The position numbers and the translations under genes are program-made. Under the pieces are notes generated by a model. That model saw only the letters and a program-made list of their open reading frames with translations. It was not told where the DNA came from and made no database searches. Positions 23,076 through 38,100 of a stretch of DNA of 64,000 nucleotides are shown here, piece after piece; the first letter of the stretch is position 1, and every line of letters begins with the position of its first letter. Source of the stretch: Prostheceraeus crozeri (taxonomy: Eukaryota > Platyhelminthes > Polycladida > Euryleptidae); contig CAJQUW010009323.1 in NCBI GenBank assembly GCA_907163375.1, positions 682,001-746,000 on the forward strand. The letters are read 5' to 3'.

Positions 23076-23163
23076 ATGCTGAGCATATTGAAGACTATCG
23101 CCCAAGGACTACTACTGGGTGACTTTGTATGGCTTGTCGTGTGTGCCTCCGGCCATTTTACAG
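23076..23163 (+). CDS. Exon 1: signal peptide
   Basis: ATG at 23076 opens 29 codons with the hydrophobic core GLLLGDFVWLVVCASG, a typical secretory leader. The exon ends ACAG before GTATGC, leaving one base (phase 1) that completes a Gly codon with exon 2. Confidence 0.75.
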
Positions 23164-26100
23164 GTATGCATTAACTGATTTTAAAATTGATTTATTCGTT
23201 GTCTTTTTGATTCTCATGGACTGCACTTCTATTGACTTTTGGTAACAGAAGCGTGAAATGCAATCCTCTTCTGTTTCTCCTTCAGGACCGCGTCAATCAC
23301 ATGCATTTGATGACTGTTACATGCGTCACGATCGAGGACCTTGTCATAAGAAGCTTGGAAGGTATTACTACGACGCTCAGAAGAGGACATGCAAACGTTT
23401 TGCTTATGGTGGCTGTCAAGGAAATCGGAATACTTATCTCATTCCTGCAGTCTGTCAAAGACGATGCAGACATGCGATTTGTAAGTCAATTCTCATCTCT
23501 AAAGAAATTCTCCACGTGCTGCCATTCTTTGAATAAATAGTCTAAAATCAGTATTTGTCAAAAATGATTTCGAATATCATCATTCATTTGTTCAGCTCGA
23601 CTTATTCTACATGTATTCTAATTATTCTAATTTAGTAACTCTGACTGATAGTGAACAATTGATTTTCAAAATTTAGAAAATTGAATCAAAAAGACAAAAG
23701 GGCGAAGATGCCACAGCGCTCACAACAATATTTCGATCACTTTAAAGTTTGCTGCTTCTTAAAAGCTACCTATTTACTCTTGGACACATGTGCAGATATA
23801 ATGAATGGCTATATTGCTTGCCTATCGAATGACATAGTAGTTTCATTATTTGAACTATTTGGCACAATCTTCTGCAGACTTCAGAAGCTGCCATAGACTA
23901 GGTAGCGCTCGCTATACAATTTGTCATTGCAAAAAATTCCAATGATATACACGGGGGTCATAAATTTTCTACGCAATAATAGAGCAATTGTGTTGATTTC
24001 AAGAATCTACAGTGCCCGGAAAATTAATTCGAGGAAAGTGCAAAATCTATGCATTTTTTGCTTTGTGAAATTTTCTCACGAGATATGCATCAAAACATCA
24101 GTTATTAATAGCTTATTAATCAAAAATACAATGAAATCGAGGAATTTTCACCAGAACTTCAAATATATATTTAAGAAAATATATTAAGTATTCTCTTGGA
24201 CAGAGACAATATTCTGTAGACAGCGACAATATTCTATAGACTTCTTCATCAAATTACAAAAGTATTCATCATTGAAATTTAGAAATATTTGGGAAAGGAA
24301 TCATAACCTCAGCTATTAAGAATACTTAGTTGATCCATCATTTGCTTGAATGACTACATCAATGCGTCGAGGCTACTGTCTGAAAATGCCACGATGCCAA
24401 TAATGCAAAATTTTCACTATCAATTCTTGTTGTGTGAAAAGAGAGTGATAACTGAGTTTTTATGCCTCAACACATTAAAGCAGTCATTCAAGCGAATCTC
24501 TTGTTTTTATTGTATTCTTAGTTAATAAATAACTTGAAAACAAGATTTGTGTGACCAATCATAGTTTGTAGAGGAAACAACGCCAATTTTGACATCCCGA
24601 TAGTTATTTCGCGGCCTCTCTTCAGGAGAAGTACGACCGTTGCGATGCACAAAATGCACATATAAGTTGTTAGATACTAACAACTCAGCATCTAACTCTG
24701 TTTCTGTGCGGTCGCCCAAGGAGTTCATGCTGCTATATGATTGATACATGAAGGTGATGGTCTTTCACAGAGCGACAATTGAACTTGATACAACAAAATC
24801 ATAGCGCTCGCGATTAGTTTAAGCAACTACGTGTAGATTACAAAATACTCGAATATCATTCAAGACTAAGACAAATTTCCACTTGGACTTTTTGCAACGG
24901 ACACTTTAGTCCGGTCGGCAGAACGAGTTTCTGCAGGGAGCGAGGCCGAAGATGAGACTTTCACAGAATGATGTGCACCCTGTGCCTACTATGAATCTGC
25001 GCGTCTTCCGAGTTCTACTTGGTTCCTCTTCATGTCAGGCACGATCAAAGAAAAACACATGCTAATCTAATGGGACGCAGACTGACGTTTTTGGCAAAGA
25101 TGAAATGTTCCATGTTATCACTTATCAAGTGAAAAGTACTGAGTCTAGAGTCAAAATTTTCGACATGGAATGTCTTCAGGTCATTTCTTATCACGTTCAT
25201 GAACATTTATTTATGAAGCTAAACAAATTCAGATTTGGCAAGCCTCCTACTGTCGGCAAACACCAAAATGTCATCCCACTTCAAAAACATCGAAAACTTC
25301 AGTTTTGCCAAAAACTGCAATCTGCTTTCCATTGGATCGCACAGTTTTCTTTTATCGCGTCTGACAAGAAGAGGAACTAGCAACAGCTCAGCAGACGCGC
25401 AGATTCGTGGTAGGCATAGGATGCACATCATTCTGAGAAAGTCTCATTCATTTTCGGCCTTATTTCCTGCAGAACCTCGCTCTGGCTGCCGGACTACTTA
25501 CCGATAGAAATTTTCGTCGACACAAACATGCACGGAGGTAGTTGATCATTTGAATGATGCCTAATGAATTGGTCAATTTTACAACAAATTTTGGCAGTTA
25601 TTGATGTTCTTCTTCAAACATCAGTAAAAATGATTTGAAAGTATTAAAATAAAATAATATTCCCACTTCATAAACAGCAAGAAGTCTAACTTGAGAAAAT
25701 TGAAACATTTGCTAATTTCAATAGCTTTAGAAAACAGTCGAAGTAAAGGTTCTCCGCGCTTTCGCCCAAAAATGTATGACCTTTGAAGAAGGCATAGCTT
25801 TTGATGAACAGCACAGATTAATCATCTTTAAAGCGTTATTATCTGTTCACCTATTCAGTTGTTTGCTACAAGAAGCCAGAAAAAGGACCGTGCAATGCCA
25901 GAGAAGCAAGATACTATTACAATACTCGACTGAGACAATGCATTCAATTTGTGTATGGAGGATGTGGAGGCAATTTGAACAATTTCAAAAATCTGAAGGA
26001 TTGTCAAACTACTTGCCAACAACCTCCTAACAGGCGAGGTAAGTAAAAGAAGACTTAATCAATTATATCTAATAAAGAGATCAATTTCATTTCTTCTGTC

Positions 26101-29100
26101 ACTCCTACCCCTTCTATCAGCCCTATCTCTGCATACGTCTCCGAATCCCCATAAACATGCCACATCTACGTGTACTTTCCTCGGAGTTTGGTAGAGACAG
26201 ATTCTGAAATAATGTAAAGCTACGTCCCTGTGGGAACGAATCCTGGGAAAAGCTGGTGGATGTCAGCTACATAATATCCTGCTAGAGTTCAGTCATAACT
26301 GTAGCATATTCGCTTGCGAAGTTCGCCGGCGACTATTAGCGAATTTGAGCTCTATGCCGCCCTTTCTTTTGACCGTTATTTTCTCTAGTAACCCGCCTCT
26401 GCTGCCGAGGCTCTATTTTCTCCCTCACATCCTTCCCATTACCCACATGTGGCTAATCTATCTAACAAATATGAGCGGACTAACTTTGATGATGATAAGC
26501 ATGCAGAGAATCTGTCTATATCATTTTTGCATAACATCTCCTGACATTCGATAATTGACAACAATAACAAATATTTAAATCATCTCATGGTATTCACTAC
26601 GACATTTATGGAAAATAAAGACTTTTTTAGTTTAAGCTTTCATGAATTTAAAAAAAATCCCTTTATAACAGATCAGACTCAGTACACAATGTATTTTCAT
26701 ATGAAGGGAATATGCGCACACTACTACTTACTGCTAATTAGTTGCTACAATATTCACTATTTTGTCGGTTGCCGAAAATCAGCTCAAATAGCAAACAAGC
26801 CTCTATCAGTTAGTTATTGCAACTTACTCGCCACCTATCGCTATCGGATTTTAGACGCATTTCTAAAATAATAAAGGCGACTTCACATCCTGCGATAATT
26901 TTGTTGCAAAATTGAGCAACAAAACAAATTTATCCACAGAATCGCTAACTCACCAGATAATCTCGATATCAGCGAACGATGTTCCTACAGGGGCATTTGT
27001 TACGTAATTGCTGCGTAGGTTGGGGCTGAGCCTATGTTTCCAAACATTTTTCTCCCATTGCTACAGAAAAGACAATACAATTCATTGCTTTATTATGAAT
27101 TTTTATCATCATGCATAACTTTTATGTTGTGGGTCATTTCTGCAGAATTCATAATAACACTGACTATTTCCGGCATTCGCATCATCACATCGGTGTGCTT
27201 GTGAGCATAACATGTGAGACCTACCTGTGGTTAATAAATGACTAACAGAATCACATAACTGGCCATTTACAAAAACATACGTAAATACGATGCTACATCC
27301 TTCCTTTATAGTAAATATCAGACAATACCAAATTGAATTATATCCAGAAATTAAATCATGTGATAAAGTAAGTAAGTACAAAAGGTAGTAAAGCAAAAGC
27401 GTTACCGTAAGCCGTACATCTAAGAATGATTTAACATTTGTAATTACCTGCTAGTTGCTTCCGTAGTAACTCAGTGAGTCAAAACAAATTGTATTATTTA
27501 CACAGATAAACAAACTTACGCCAGAATGTATTAAACCAAAACATTATTTGTTAGCAAAGTCACAACACACGACGTAAAAGCAACCATACAAAAATACGAA
27601 ATTATTACGAAAAAATAATTGCGGAAATTACGTATACGAGTATATGTTATAAATTGCTTGCTGGGAACACACTGAGATCACGGGGATGCGCCCCTCCTTC
27701 ATTTCTAAAGCATTGATCTGAATTTCATTAGACCTATTATGATATTTTTAGGGTGTGAAATGTATAATGATGATGACATTCATTCACTCTAACTTGATGC
27801 CATTTGTACTGACAATAGAAAATAATTCAAAATTTTCAATCTCCAATTCTCGCAGGTTTTGAAATTTTTAAATTTGACCAAGTCGTAGCCATAAATGTTA
27901 TTAATAGTTGCCATATTAATTCTGATGCTCACGAAAGTCAACATGAAGAGATGAATGTACAACATCATCAATATATCCTCTCCACCGCAAAAGTATTAAT
28001 TAGAACTTGATCAACGATTGGCCAGGTAAATGTACACTGTATACCGCACGCTCCCAAAGAAAGCAGAAAAAGACTTTGACTGAAAGCTACTAATTAAGAA
28101 TACTAGAGGACCCCGAATGTTAGTAGGCATCTGTGGCAACATTAGGGGCTTTGGATTTAGATTCTCTATTTTCAATTATCTTTATATTACTTACGACATT
28201 CGCAATTAAAGGTCATGTCGCAGAATTTAGCACCCCCACTCCTTTTGTTATGCTACAGCTCCGAAACTCACAGCCTTTAGAGCAATAGGAGATAGCATTA
28301 GGAGCGTGCTGTTTACAGTGTTCTACAGGATACTAAGTCTTATTGAGCATCAGCACGCGAATCAGAGTCGACATAAAATCGTAAATTCATCTTAACAATA
28401 AGTTTCTGAATTACATGCACATATTCTGCAAGAATTTTTGACTGCTCTACTTAAGACTATTCTTTCTTGTACCTTTGCATGTACATTACTTTCAAAATCG
28501 CAGGTGCTTCATAAGTAACAATTTTTGTTGAGATTCGACCACTATTTCACTAAGATCGACGTAATGAAATCATAATGAAAATAGAAATAACAAATATCCT
28601 GAAGGCAATCAGTACTGTATAATATGTGCATTGCAGTCATGTCCAATCAACTGATATATGTAGGAAAGTTTAATGAAGATTGATACATCGGTAATGATCA
28701 ACGCACTGTCGCCTTAGGATTGACGTAGTAAAGGCCAATCAATGTCATTTTCGTTATGCTCCACGAAATCTTTGATATGATCGTGAAGCAAAAACAAGAT
28801 TCGCCTCGATAGGGCAATGATGTATCTTGTGCTTTTCAGTGTGATATTCATGTTTAGCATGTTTAAGTTAGTTTCGTAGTTAAAAAGTTGTTGCTAAGCC
28901 ACTTTCGTTGTGATCAGTAAAAGTTGTAAAAGTACTATCCCAGGAAAAGTAAATGTTGTAAAAGTACTTTTCCTGCGTCTTATCTTTCCATTATTTTTGT
29001 ACCACGAAAACAGTCAAAAATGGAATTGCACCATAATGTCTTTCCTTGAGTGGGATTTCAAATTCGATATTGTGGATTTCAACACGATGATTTTGGACAG

Positions 29101-32100
29101 AATATGCTCATGAACCCGGAAAAATCATTGTCTTTTTATCTTTAGAACGATGTCGGATGCCAACGGAGCGTGGTCCTTGCTCTTCAAGAATACGGAGATT
29201 TTATTACCATCTGGCTTCAAACAGGTGTCGACGGTTTACTTACAGTGGTTGCTTTGGCAATGCAAATAACTTTCGAAACGTAGCAAGTTGTCGCAGGGCA
29301 TGCATAATACCACCTAACCGTAGAGGTAAGTGGCTCATTTTCTGAACGTATTTCTATAAGCACAATGTAATCCTGATATGTGGGAGTTATCTTCAGGAGA
29401 TCCAATGATCAATTTATCAGATCGAAAAATGCGTAAACATTCAACGTTAATACATAAGATTTGAGTTCAAATCACAGCAATTCTGATGAACGGCTGTCAA
29501 CGACAAAATACGACACGTAATGCAGGAATGGGGTTAAGATGTGCTACTTATATCTGCGAACAACCGTGAGAAGCAAAAGTAGATGAATGTAAAGGAGGTA
29601 AAAAACCAGGAAAAAAATGGGTCATGAATTTCATATCATATTGATGGTATGTGCCCAGTAGACCAGAACTCGCACGAAGTTGCGTGAGGCATGAGGTTGT
29701 ACCTGACACGTTCACATTGAATTATGCAACTCTTGACAACCACAAAACTGAAATGTATAAACGCACAAAGTAGCATATGAAAGTGTAGTCCTGCTTCGAA
29801 TAACATCACTTTTCTGCTGTCTCATTTAGGGTACAAAATGAAATGTCATGTTTAAAACTATTTTGAAGCAAGAAACATGATGTTAACATGACGATTATAT
29901 ATTTCGAATGGTAGTGCCTATTTTGCATGATTCGAAGACCTTCATACCAAAAATTCAAAATATGTTATTTGAATTTTTTCATTTTTTATGATGAATCTAT
30001 GTATATTTTTTGACTTTTCAAAAATTGCTCATTACAACTAAAGCATTTTAAAGTAAAATTTAGAATTTAAATTTTTATTAAAGTATTTAGAAGGTCTCAC
30101 ATTTCTGCGTTTCTAAATAACTTATCATGTGCCAATTTTTCGTCCATTTATCAGGCAGACTCAGTAAACGAGAAGTGTGAAAGGTTTTATGAATTGATGA
30201 TGGATGATGTTCAACATATTCCTAGAAAGTGCATCGTTCTCTCCTCCTCTGATAAACTTTGGATGACCCCAGTTTTAAAGACACTGATAAACAACCGCTG
30301 GGAAGCCTACAGAAAGAAACAATGGAACGTTTACAATCACCTAAAGACAAAAGTGAGAACAGAAGTTAAGAAAGCAAAAGATGTGTGGACCAAAGCTAGC
30401 CTAAGTAAAAATCGAAATATTTGGAGTTTAGTCAACGATATTAGCGGCCGAAAACGATCCCCCGCGTCTTTGAACAGCCTCTCTTCAGGAGTGTATGAAA
30501 GTCTTCAGATTCTCTCCGATTCCTTTAAAGAAAATTTCAACTCTCTCCCAGATGAAACTCCTTTGAATCTCGATGATCAAAAATGGAATTGTTCGATAAC
30601 GTCAGAGAATGTATTTCATCAACTCTGTAACATCAACGACAGAAAATCAAATGGAACTGATCCACTTCCCCCTCGTCTATTAAGAGAAAGCGCTTACTTG
30701 ATTTGCGGTGTTGTCCGCCACATTTTTGAGAGTTCAGTCCACAGTCGAGTTTTTCCAGACTGTTGGAAAACTGCTTTAATTTGCCCTATTCTAAAGAGAA
30801 CGAAACCAAGCCTTGCAGATTACAGACCAATATCTCTCCTTCCTGCCCTAAGCAAGATTTTTGAAAAAATTGTTTTGAGCACAATGAAAAATAGCTTACT
30901 GAATCTCTACGGCAGTGAGCAGCACGCCTTCCGACCCCTGGGTTCAACCTCGACAGCTCTTGTACATACGCAGTATGTTATAACAGGATTTATGGACCAA
31001 CCTTCCACCGTCGCCGTTCGCCTAACGAGCATCGATCTATCCAAGGCCTTCGATAAAATACACCATAGTAGACTTATCAACGATTTCTCCAAACGTGGAA
31101 TAAACCATGGGTTCTTAATTTGGTTGCTATCGCATGTCACTGACAGACAACAACGGGTAAAGTCAAATGATTTACTTGGTCCCGTTTACCCTGCAACATC
31201 TGGGCTGCCTCAGGGAAGTGTTCTGGCTCCTTATCTGTTCGGCGCCTTTTTTGGATCCCTACAGTCTCTTCAGAAAATGCAAAGATAGTGAAATACGCAG
31301 ATGACTTAAATTTGATTGAAAGAGTTTATCAATACTTCGTCAACTATTCAGTCTTGGGTGGACGAAAAGTGCATGGTCATCAACAAATCGAAAAGCAAGC
31401 AAATAATTTTCAAATGCTCTCTCAATTTTACCGTGCCAATTCTACCTGATCTCAAGATAGCGAAAGTCCTAAAAATTCTTGGTGTCATCTGGTCTGATAA
31501 TTTAAGCTGCGACGAGCATTTTCAATCAGTTTTGAAAATATGTTCACAAAGTCTTTATGTCATTCGTCGAATAAAACCGTATCTATCTAAAAATCAGCTT
31601 GTTGAAGTATATAGCGCGATTATCTCATCTGTGCTAACGTATGCTGCTCCCATTTTTTGTCACCGAACTCAAAGTGTACAATCTAAGATTCGTCGCATTA
31701 CGAAACGTGCTCACCATATTATCTGCGGATTCAAATATAAGTGCAACATAGCGTGCGATATTGATGACCTGTTCAGCAAGTTAATTTTTTCATTTTTGCT
31801 GAAATGTGAAAACCCACTTCATCTTTTGAAAGAAATTGTTCCTCGTCGTCTACATTTTTCAAGACACTTTGCAATAAACGCTTTTCGCACCGCTAGGAGA
31901 AGCAACGCATTTTTTATAAAAGCTTGCCTTGACTTCAATATGTCCTTCCAACGCTGAGATTGAACTCTTGAGTAACTGCAACTTTATTTGCATGTAAATA
32001 TCACACTTTACTCTCCGTTATTTTGTATCAGCATTTGTATTGAATGATTTTTATTTTTCATGAAATATATGCACTTCACTACTAATACTACTACTACTAT

Positions 32101-35100
32101 ATTTCTGCAAACTTTTACTCAAGCATATCTATACGGTGTTATAAGCACAACATTCTCCTCTAATTTTAGTGCTATAAATAGCAATTTGAAATTTGAACAT
32201 TAATAATGTCTTTTCATTCATTAATGCATTTTTACAAATGTCTCGTTCTATTAACTTGCTGGTTATAAAGACAAGGTTATGATACATTTGTGCATTTTGC
32301 ATTATTCTGTGGGTGACGATCACGACAACTCATTTCCGGAATAGCATGTACATGTATATGTAGGCCTATACTGCATATGCGCATTACATGTGTACAGGCA
32401 CTCATTTTGGAAGATGAGATGAATGTGCATGCTAACAATCTTGAATTGCACATGCATAAATATGATGCAAATATGATACAGAAACATTATATCAGTAATC
32501 AATGCTACTTTAAATGAAAACCATAAATTTTCTAAAAAGTACTTTTAAAACTGACCGTCAATTTTGCCCAAATTTTTACTGAAACTTCAACATACATAAA
32601 ACATAAAAACTAAAAGTCACAAAAAGTTAAACTTCCATCTGACTTACTTTAGGAGATATAAAGAAGTTGATAGGGGGTCTACATAATGTTACCCTGTCCT
32701 GATGGGGTTGGAAAGGGGGCTTTGTACCCTATTGTCCTATTAGGCCTAATGTTTGTTACTTCATTTTATTGCTTCCAGAATTATACATCGTCTTTTTCAA
32801 TGAAACAACTACATTAAATAATCGACAGCTTCAAATTCTGTTTTTACAAATGCATAGAACACCTGTATTATAGAAAACATGTCTTTACTGGAGTGCGTGG
32901 AGTCCTTGTGTCGAAGGTTTATAACATAACCTGCTAACTGTCAGCATCAACTGGTCCCAACGGTCGACTCGCTTCGGGGACCAACTTATATAATTACATG
33001 TGGTCTTTAAGAGAATGAAAGTCTTTCTATTTTTAGGTGTATGCCGACACCCACCCAAAAGAGGACCTTGTGGATTATATCTTCAAAGGTATTATTATAG
33101 TCAGCGGTGGAAAAGATGCTTTCCGTTCACATATGGAGGTTGCCAAGGCAATCGAAACAGATTTCGCTCAATCGCGGAGTGTGAAAGAGCATGCAAGTTT
33201 AATGGTAAGTTGGAGGGAGCTGGTTCAATGCACATGAAGGATAAAGTATGGTCGAAAACTGAAAATTTCATGTTGAGGTGAAGAGGCATTGTAGTCAACA
33301 CTTTAAGTGCTTCTAAAGCATTTATTTCTCTGGTTATCGTTGAATTTAGAAGTTACGATTGGTAGTGGCTTAGTCAAACGTTAGAATCCCCCATAAATTT
33401 CGTAACCTATTTCCGCCAAGTGAAGTCAAATTGACTTGTTGTATGGGTCAACATGCTGAACAAATTCTAATCTATTCAAACTCCGTTCACCATCTCTCAA
33501 CGGTCAAAGTGACTCAGTTAGACCTACATGTAGGTTGCTTGATTAGTTCATATGTGAAGACATCTCTTATTTTTTAGGATAAGTTTTTTAGTTTTTTGAG
33601 TAAAAGTGATTTCAATTTCATTCTGTGAGACTTAGAAATAAGTTACCGTACTAAGTGCTTTATCTATACATGTACATATTGAATTTTTGTATAGCTTAGT
33701 AAATGAAGTGATTTAGAAAATACAATTCTGTTGATGGCCATTTCAAATGGTCGAAATATCAATTTGGTATTTTTATTTCTGTTCAAAGATCTGCAGTCGC
33801 AAAACTTTTATAGAATTCTAATTTGCCAATGAAGTTCAATGACCCTTCGTAAAGCTCCTTGCTGAAAATAGTAATAATAAGTGAATGGGTTCGTAAGCGT
33901 TTCATGACTCAAATGTTGTTTATTTTCAGTTAATATATTTGGAGTGGAATTCAAGTATATAAATGGTCGATTCCTGTTCTCCAATGCGAGGCAGGAATGT
34001 TTGAAACGTGGGGGACGTCTAGCGACCATACGAAATGCTGAAGACCAGTCTATTGCAGTTTTATTGACCAAGACCACGGGTACATCCCCAAGATGTCAAA
34101 CATCTGGCTCAAATCATTGCTCAGCTTGGATTGGACTGATTCGCGTGCCACCAAGTTTTCGAACATTCAAATGGATATACGGACAATCTACATACAGGTA
34201 CGGTCATGTCGTAGATTGATGATTTTGATGCTCTATCTGGTGCTTCATTAGTATCGGCAATGTGGCGGAGGATTCTCATAAAAAGCGATCAATGCGAATA
34301 TTAGAGAGATTTTCATGTAATTAGGCATCACCCAGCAAACAGTTAACGCTGTATTAGCGTAGTATTTACTTATTATTTGAGCTTTGATGGCTTGGGTGCC
34401 TCCATGTGCTCGGTGTTTTCGGTAGGGAAAGGACGTCGTCTTCGAGTACCATTCATTGTGTTGCGCGACCTTTCGCATGCAAGTTTCTTTATGCATAAGC
34501 AAGCTTGTCACCGGAACGTCGCACGACGCAGATATGGAAGTAGTACATACGCAATTTACATAGCTGTTTCCTTATCAATTCCGCATTTTTGCATGGTTGA
34601 CTTTACGTTATATTTTCTTAAGTTTTGGCAAATGGTGAATTATGTGATTCTTTCAGTCATATATAAACCACAGGAAGTTCTTACATCTTACATTCACAAG
34701 TAAGCCTACACCAGTATACCATACTACGAGTAGAATGCCTTAGGGAGGTAGTCAATGTCATTGTGAATACTGAGCAAATAACCCGCAACATGAAATTTAT
34801 GCATGATAATGAGAATTCATAATGAAGTCATGAATTTCATTGTATTTTCTGTAGTAATAATGGCAGAATGATATCAGGAAGCACAGGTGTAAAATATTAT
34901 TACTCTAGTTTGTCTTCCAGAATCTGTCCTCTAAAAAATCCGAGGAAAATATACGTAGATTTTACATAGTGCATTTATGGGGCATTATTGAGATCTAAAC
35001 GTCTGCTTGTAGCTAGGCTTAGCAAGCTATAAACTATATAAATAAGACTTTTCCCTTTTAATCCGGCAGCCAGAAAAGGCCCAAAATGAGACTTTCACAG

Positions 35101-38100
35101 AATGGTGCACACCCTATGCCTGCCACAAATCTGCACGTCTGCCGAGTTCTGTTTAGTTCCTCTTCTTGTCAGACATAATCGAAGAAAAACACGTGCTAAT
35201 CCAATGCGACACAGATTGCAGTTTTCGGCAATCCAATTAGTGAATCCTGTAATATACAGTAGCCATCGGTTCCTGTCCTAAGGTATGGTGTCTTGTAGAC
35301 AATTCTATCAAAATGATGTTATATTTGAAGACATTGGTAATGATGAACAAAGTACATTGACAAGTGACAAGTGACCAGTTCTCAACCACTGTCAATCCCT
35401 GGAAACCGACATCGTTCAGGTACCGTTTCCATGACAACGCAAGTCTGCGACATGATATTGTATTCAATGTCATGCACGTTCCGGAGTTGATGACATCAAA
35501 ACCAACCAACTAAATTTTGCTGAAATTCAATCGATTCTCATGTCTTCCATCGTGTCGCACATCAACGTGCTCTACATCATCTGAGAGCTTGCATTCTCAG
35601 TTTTGAAATGAGCTATGATAGATTTCTATCCGTCATTGTATTTACTGAGCAGTGCTCAAAATATGAAAATAGCTCAATTTACAAATCGCAATTTTTCAAC
35701 AAGAAAAAATGTGTGTATGGTAATTAATCAGGCACGGGGAGAACGAGCATTTTCTGAGCTCTCTTTTAATACAGTAACCAAAATCGGTGAGCGAGGAAAA
35801 ATGAATAATATCATGAAGTTATCATAAAATTATGACTTTTTTGAGTGAAAATGACTTTTTCATAAAAATGCTCATGTTTAGTATCTTCAGAATCCTCGCG
35901 ATTATCAGGACTGCGAATATGTAAGCTTTGTTCACATAACCTCAATTCTCATTCCCGCTAAATTAGACAAACATACAACGTAAACAATCTGCAGTCACAG
36001 TGAGAGAACAAATACATGCCTTCGCGAACTGTTTTGTTTTGAACATACGTTGTGTACTTTAGCCGCTATGAGAAAAAATATTGAAGAAGTTTGTGAAAGA
36101 ACTATTGAACTTAGTTGAATAGAACTTGCATATTCAACTCCCTACATCGCAAGGATTCTGGAGATACCAAACATGAGCATTTTTGATCAAAATTTTAAAA
36201 CATATCATTTTCAACCAAAAGAGTCATGATTTTGTGATAACTTCACGATATCACCCATCTTTTCCTAGTTCACCGATTTTGACGGCCAGCATATCAAAAG
36301 AGAGCTCAGAAAGTGCTCATTCTCCACATTTCTGATTCATTATGATACTCACATGTGTTCCTACAAATTGCAATTTGTAAATTGAGTGATTTTCACATTT
36401 TGAGCACTGCTCAGCAAATGCGATAACCGATGTAAGTCCATTACACTTCATTTTAAAGCTGGTAGTAAAAACTCTCGAATGATGTATTTCACTTTGATGT
36501 GCGATGCGATTAAAAGACATGAGAATTGATTCAATTTCAGTGAAATTAGGTGTTGCGCTTTTTATGATCAGCTCTGTAATAGAGTGTCAGATTTCTATGA
36601 GTAAAGTCTGTTTGTTCATCTGCAATAATAACATCGCTTGTCATGACGTCTTCATCATCTTTAACAGCGATTTGAGCAATCTACCTGTTACGAGGAATGG
36701 ATCCTGCTGATGGAAAATTCTGCACTTAATGCGCTATGATAGTCATAAAAATGACAAATGTCACTTTCATTTTTTTAATAAATGCTGAATCATTGGGTTA
36801 TTGAGTGCATCAAACTCGGAAGTACATGGATCTCCATAAACAAATGGATTTTATAATGTATGACGCTCCGTAACTTGCAAGATGACTGGAATCGCAACTT
36901 CAGAATTGTCCTTTTGCTGATGTAGGGTGATTATCTACAAATCAAAAATGATAAGAAGCTCGTGCGCGAATTTAGAAGAAAATATCAGTAGTTTTCACAC
37001 TACAACATTCTTTCACCAAATGGCTTTTCTATCTGACCACTTCACAGAATCAGACAAATTTTCTCTTCTTCTGTTTGACTAGAAAGGAAGCATTGGAACA
37101 CGTAGTGCTAATGAAGCGGCAACTTCTAGAAATTAACAAGAAAATAGTGAACACAAAATTGTGTCAAATATCTAGTTTGATTGCTTTGCTACCAGATAGG
37201 GATAAACTGACGAGGAAACTCCTTCATTTAGTAGCACGAATTTTCATTTTCATCGTTTTAGTAGCGTATGACATGCGGTGTAGTCATTGTGACATCAACT
37301 ATTCAAGAGTGGCCGTATTCTGTGGTAGCAATCCAAATACATTTATGCACATTGTGAAGTAAGATGAAATGAAATTGTAGAAAAATCCAATTTCAACGTT
37401 ACTGTTGTGAATAATACAGGAAAGAGAATTACGTAGAACATTGATGTTTCAAAGAACAATCAGTCATACGCATATAAAGAATGGAAGTCATTTTGACGAC
37501 TTTTAGTGTGCAGCATTGTTTTCAATAATGCGTTACGAAGGCTATAGCATACCCCTCATTACAATTTTGTAGAAAGTGGTCTTCTGGAAATCCAGGAAGA
37601 AATAGAAGAGCCAGGTGTGTCTTCATGAACCATGGCTCTAGAAATGGTTGGAATGACGTGAATTGTGGACAGAGACATGGTGCATTGTGTGAATTTCCGC
37701 CACGTACAAATCACGGTAAGTAGCGTTGTGTGGAGTAATTTAATGCGTTGCGACATTTACACGAACGCAAGGCGTTTTCACAGGGTGTGGTCGTATTCAA
37801 CCGATGTCGATAAATTGATGAAAAAAAATCGCTCAGCAGGTGTAACCTAGGCGGTTTCTCACACTATCCTAGGCTTCTCAACGATAAATAGTTGCAAAGT
37901 GAACATCGGAGTTCAACGATAAAAAGAAATTTTATTAAAAAGCGATTTTATCATCATTGATATCGTGCTAGCGTAAACGCAACTTTATGGACTAGTTTTT
38001 CAACCAGACTTGCGTGAATTACTCATGAAATGTAATAAATTGCAATTGCAATTTACTTGACTAAAAATGTAATTGATCACAATTATTGATTGCATCTCCA

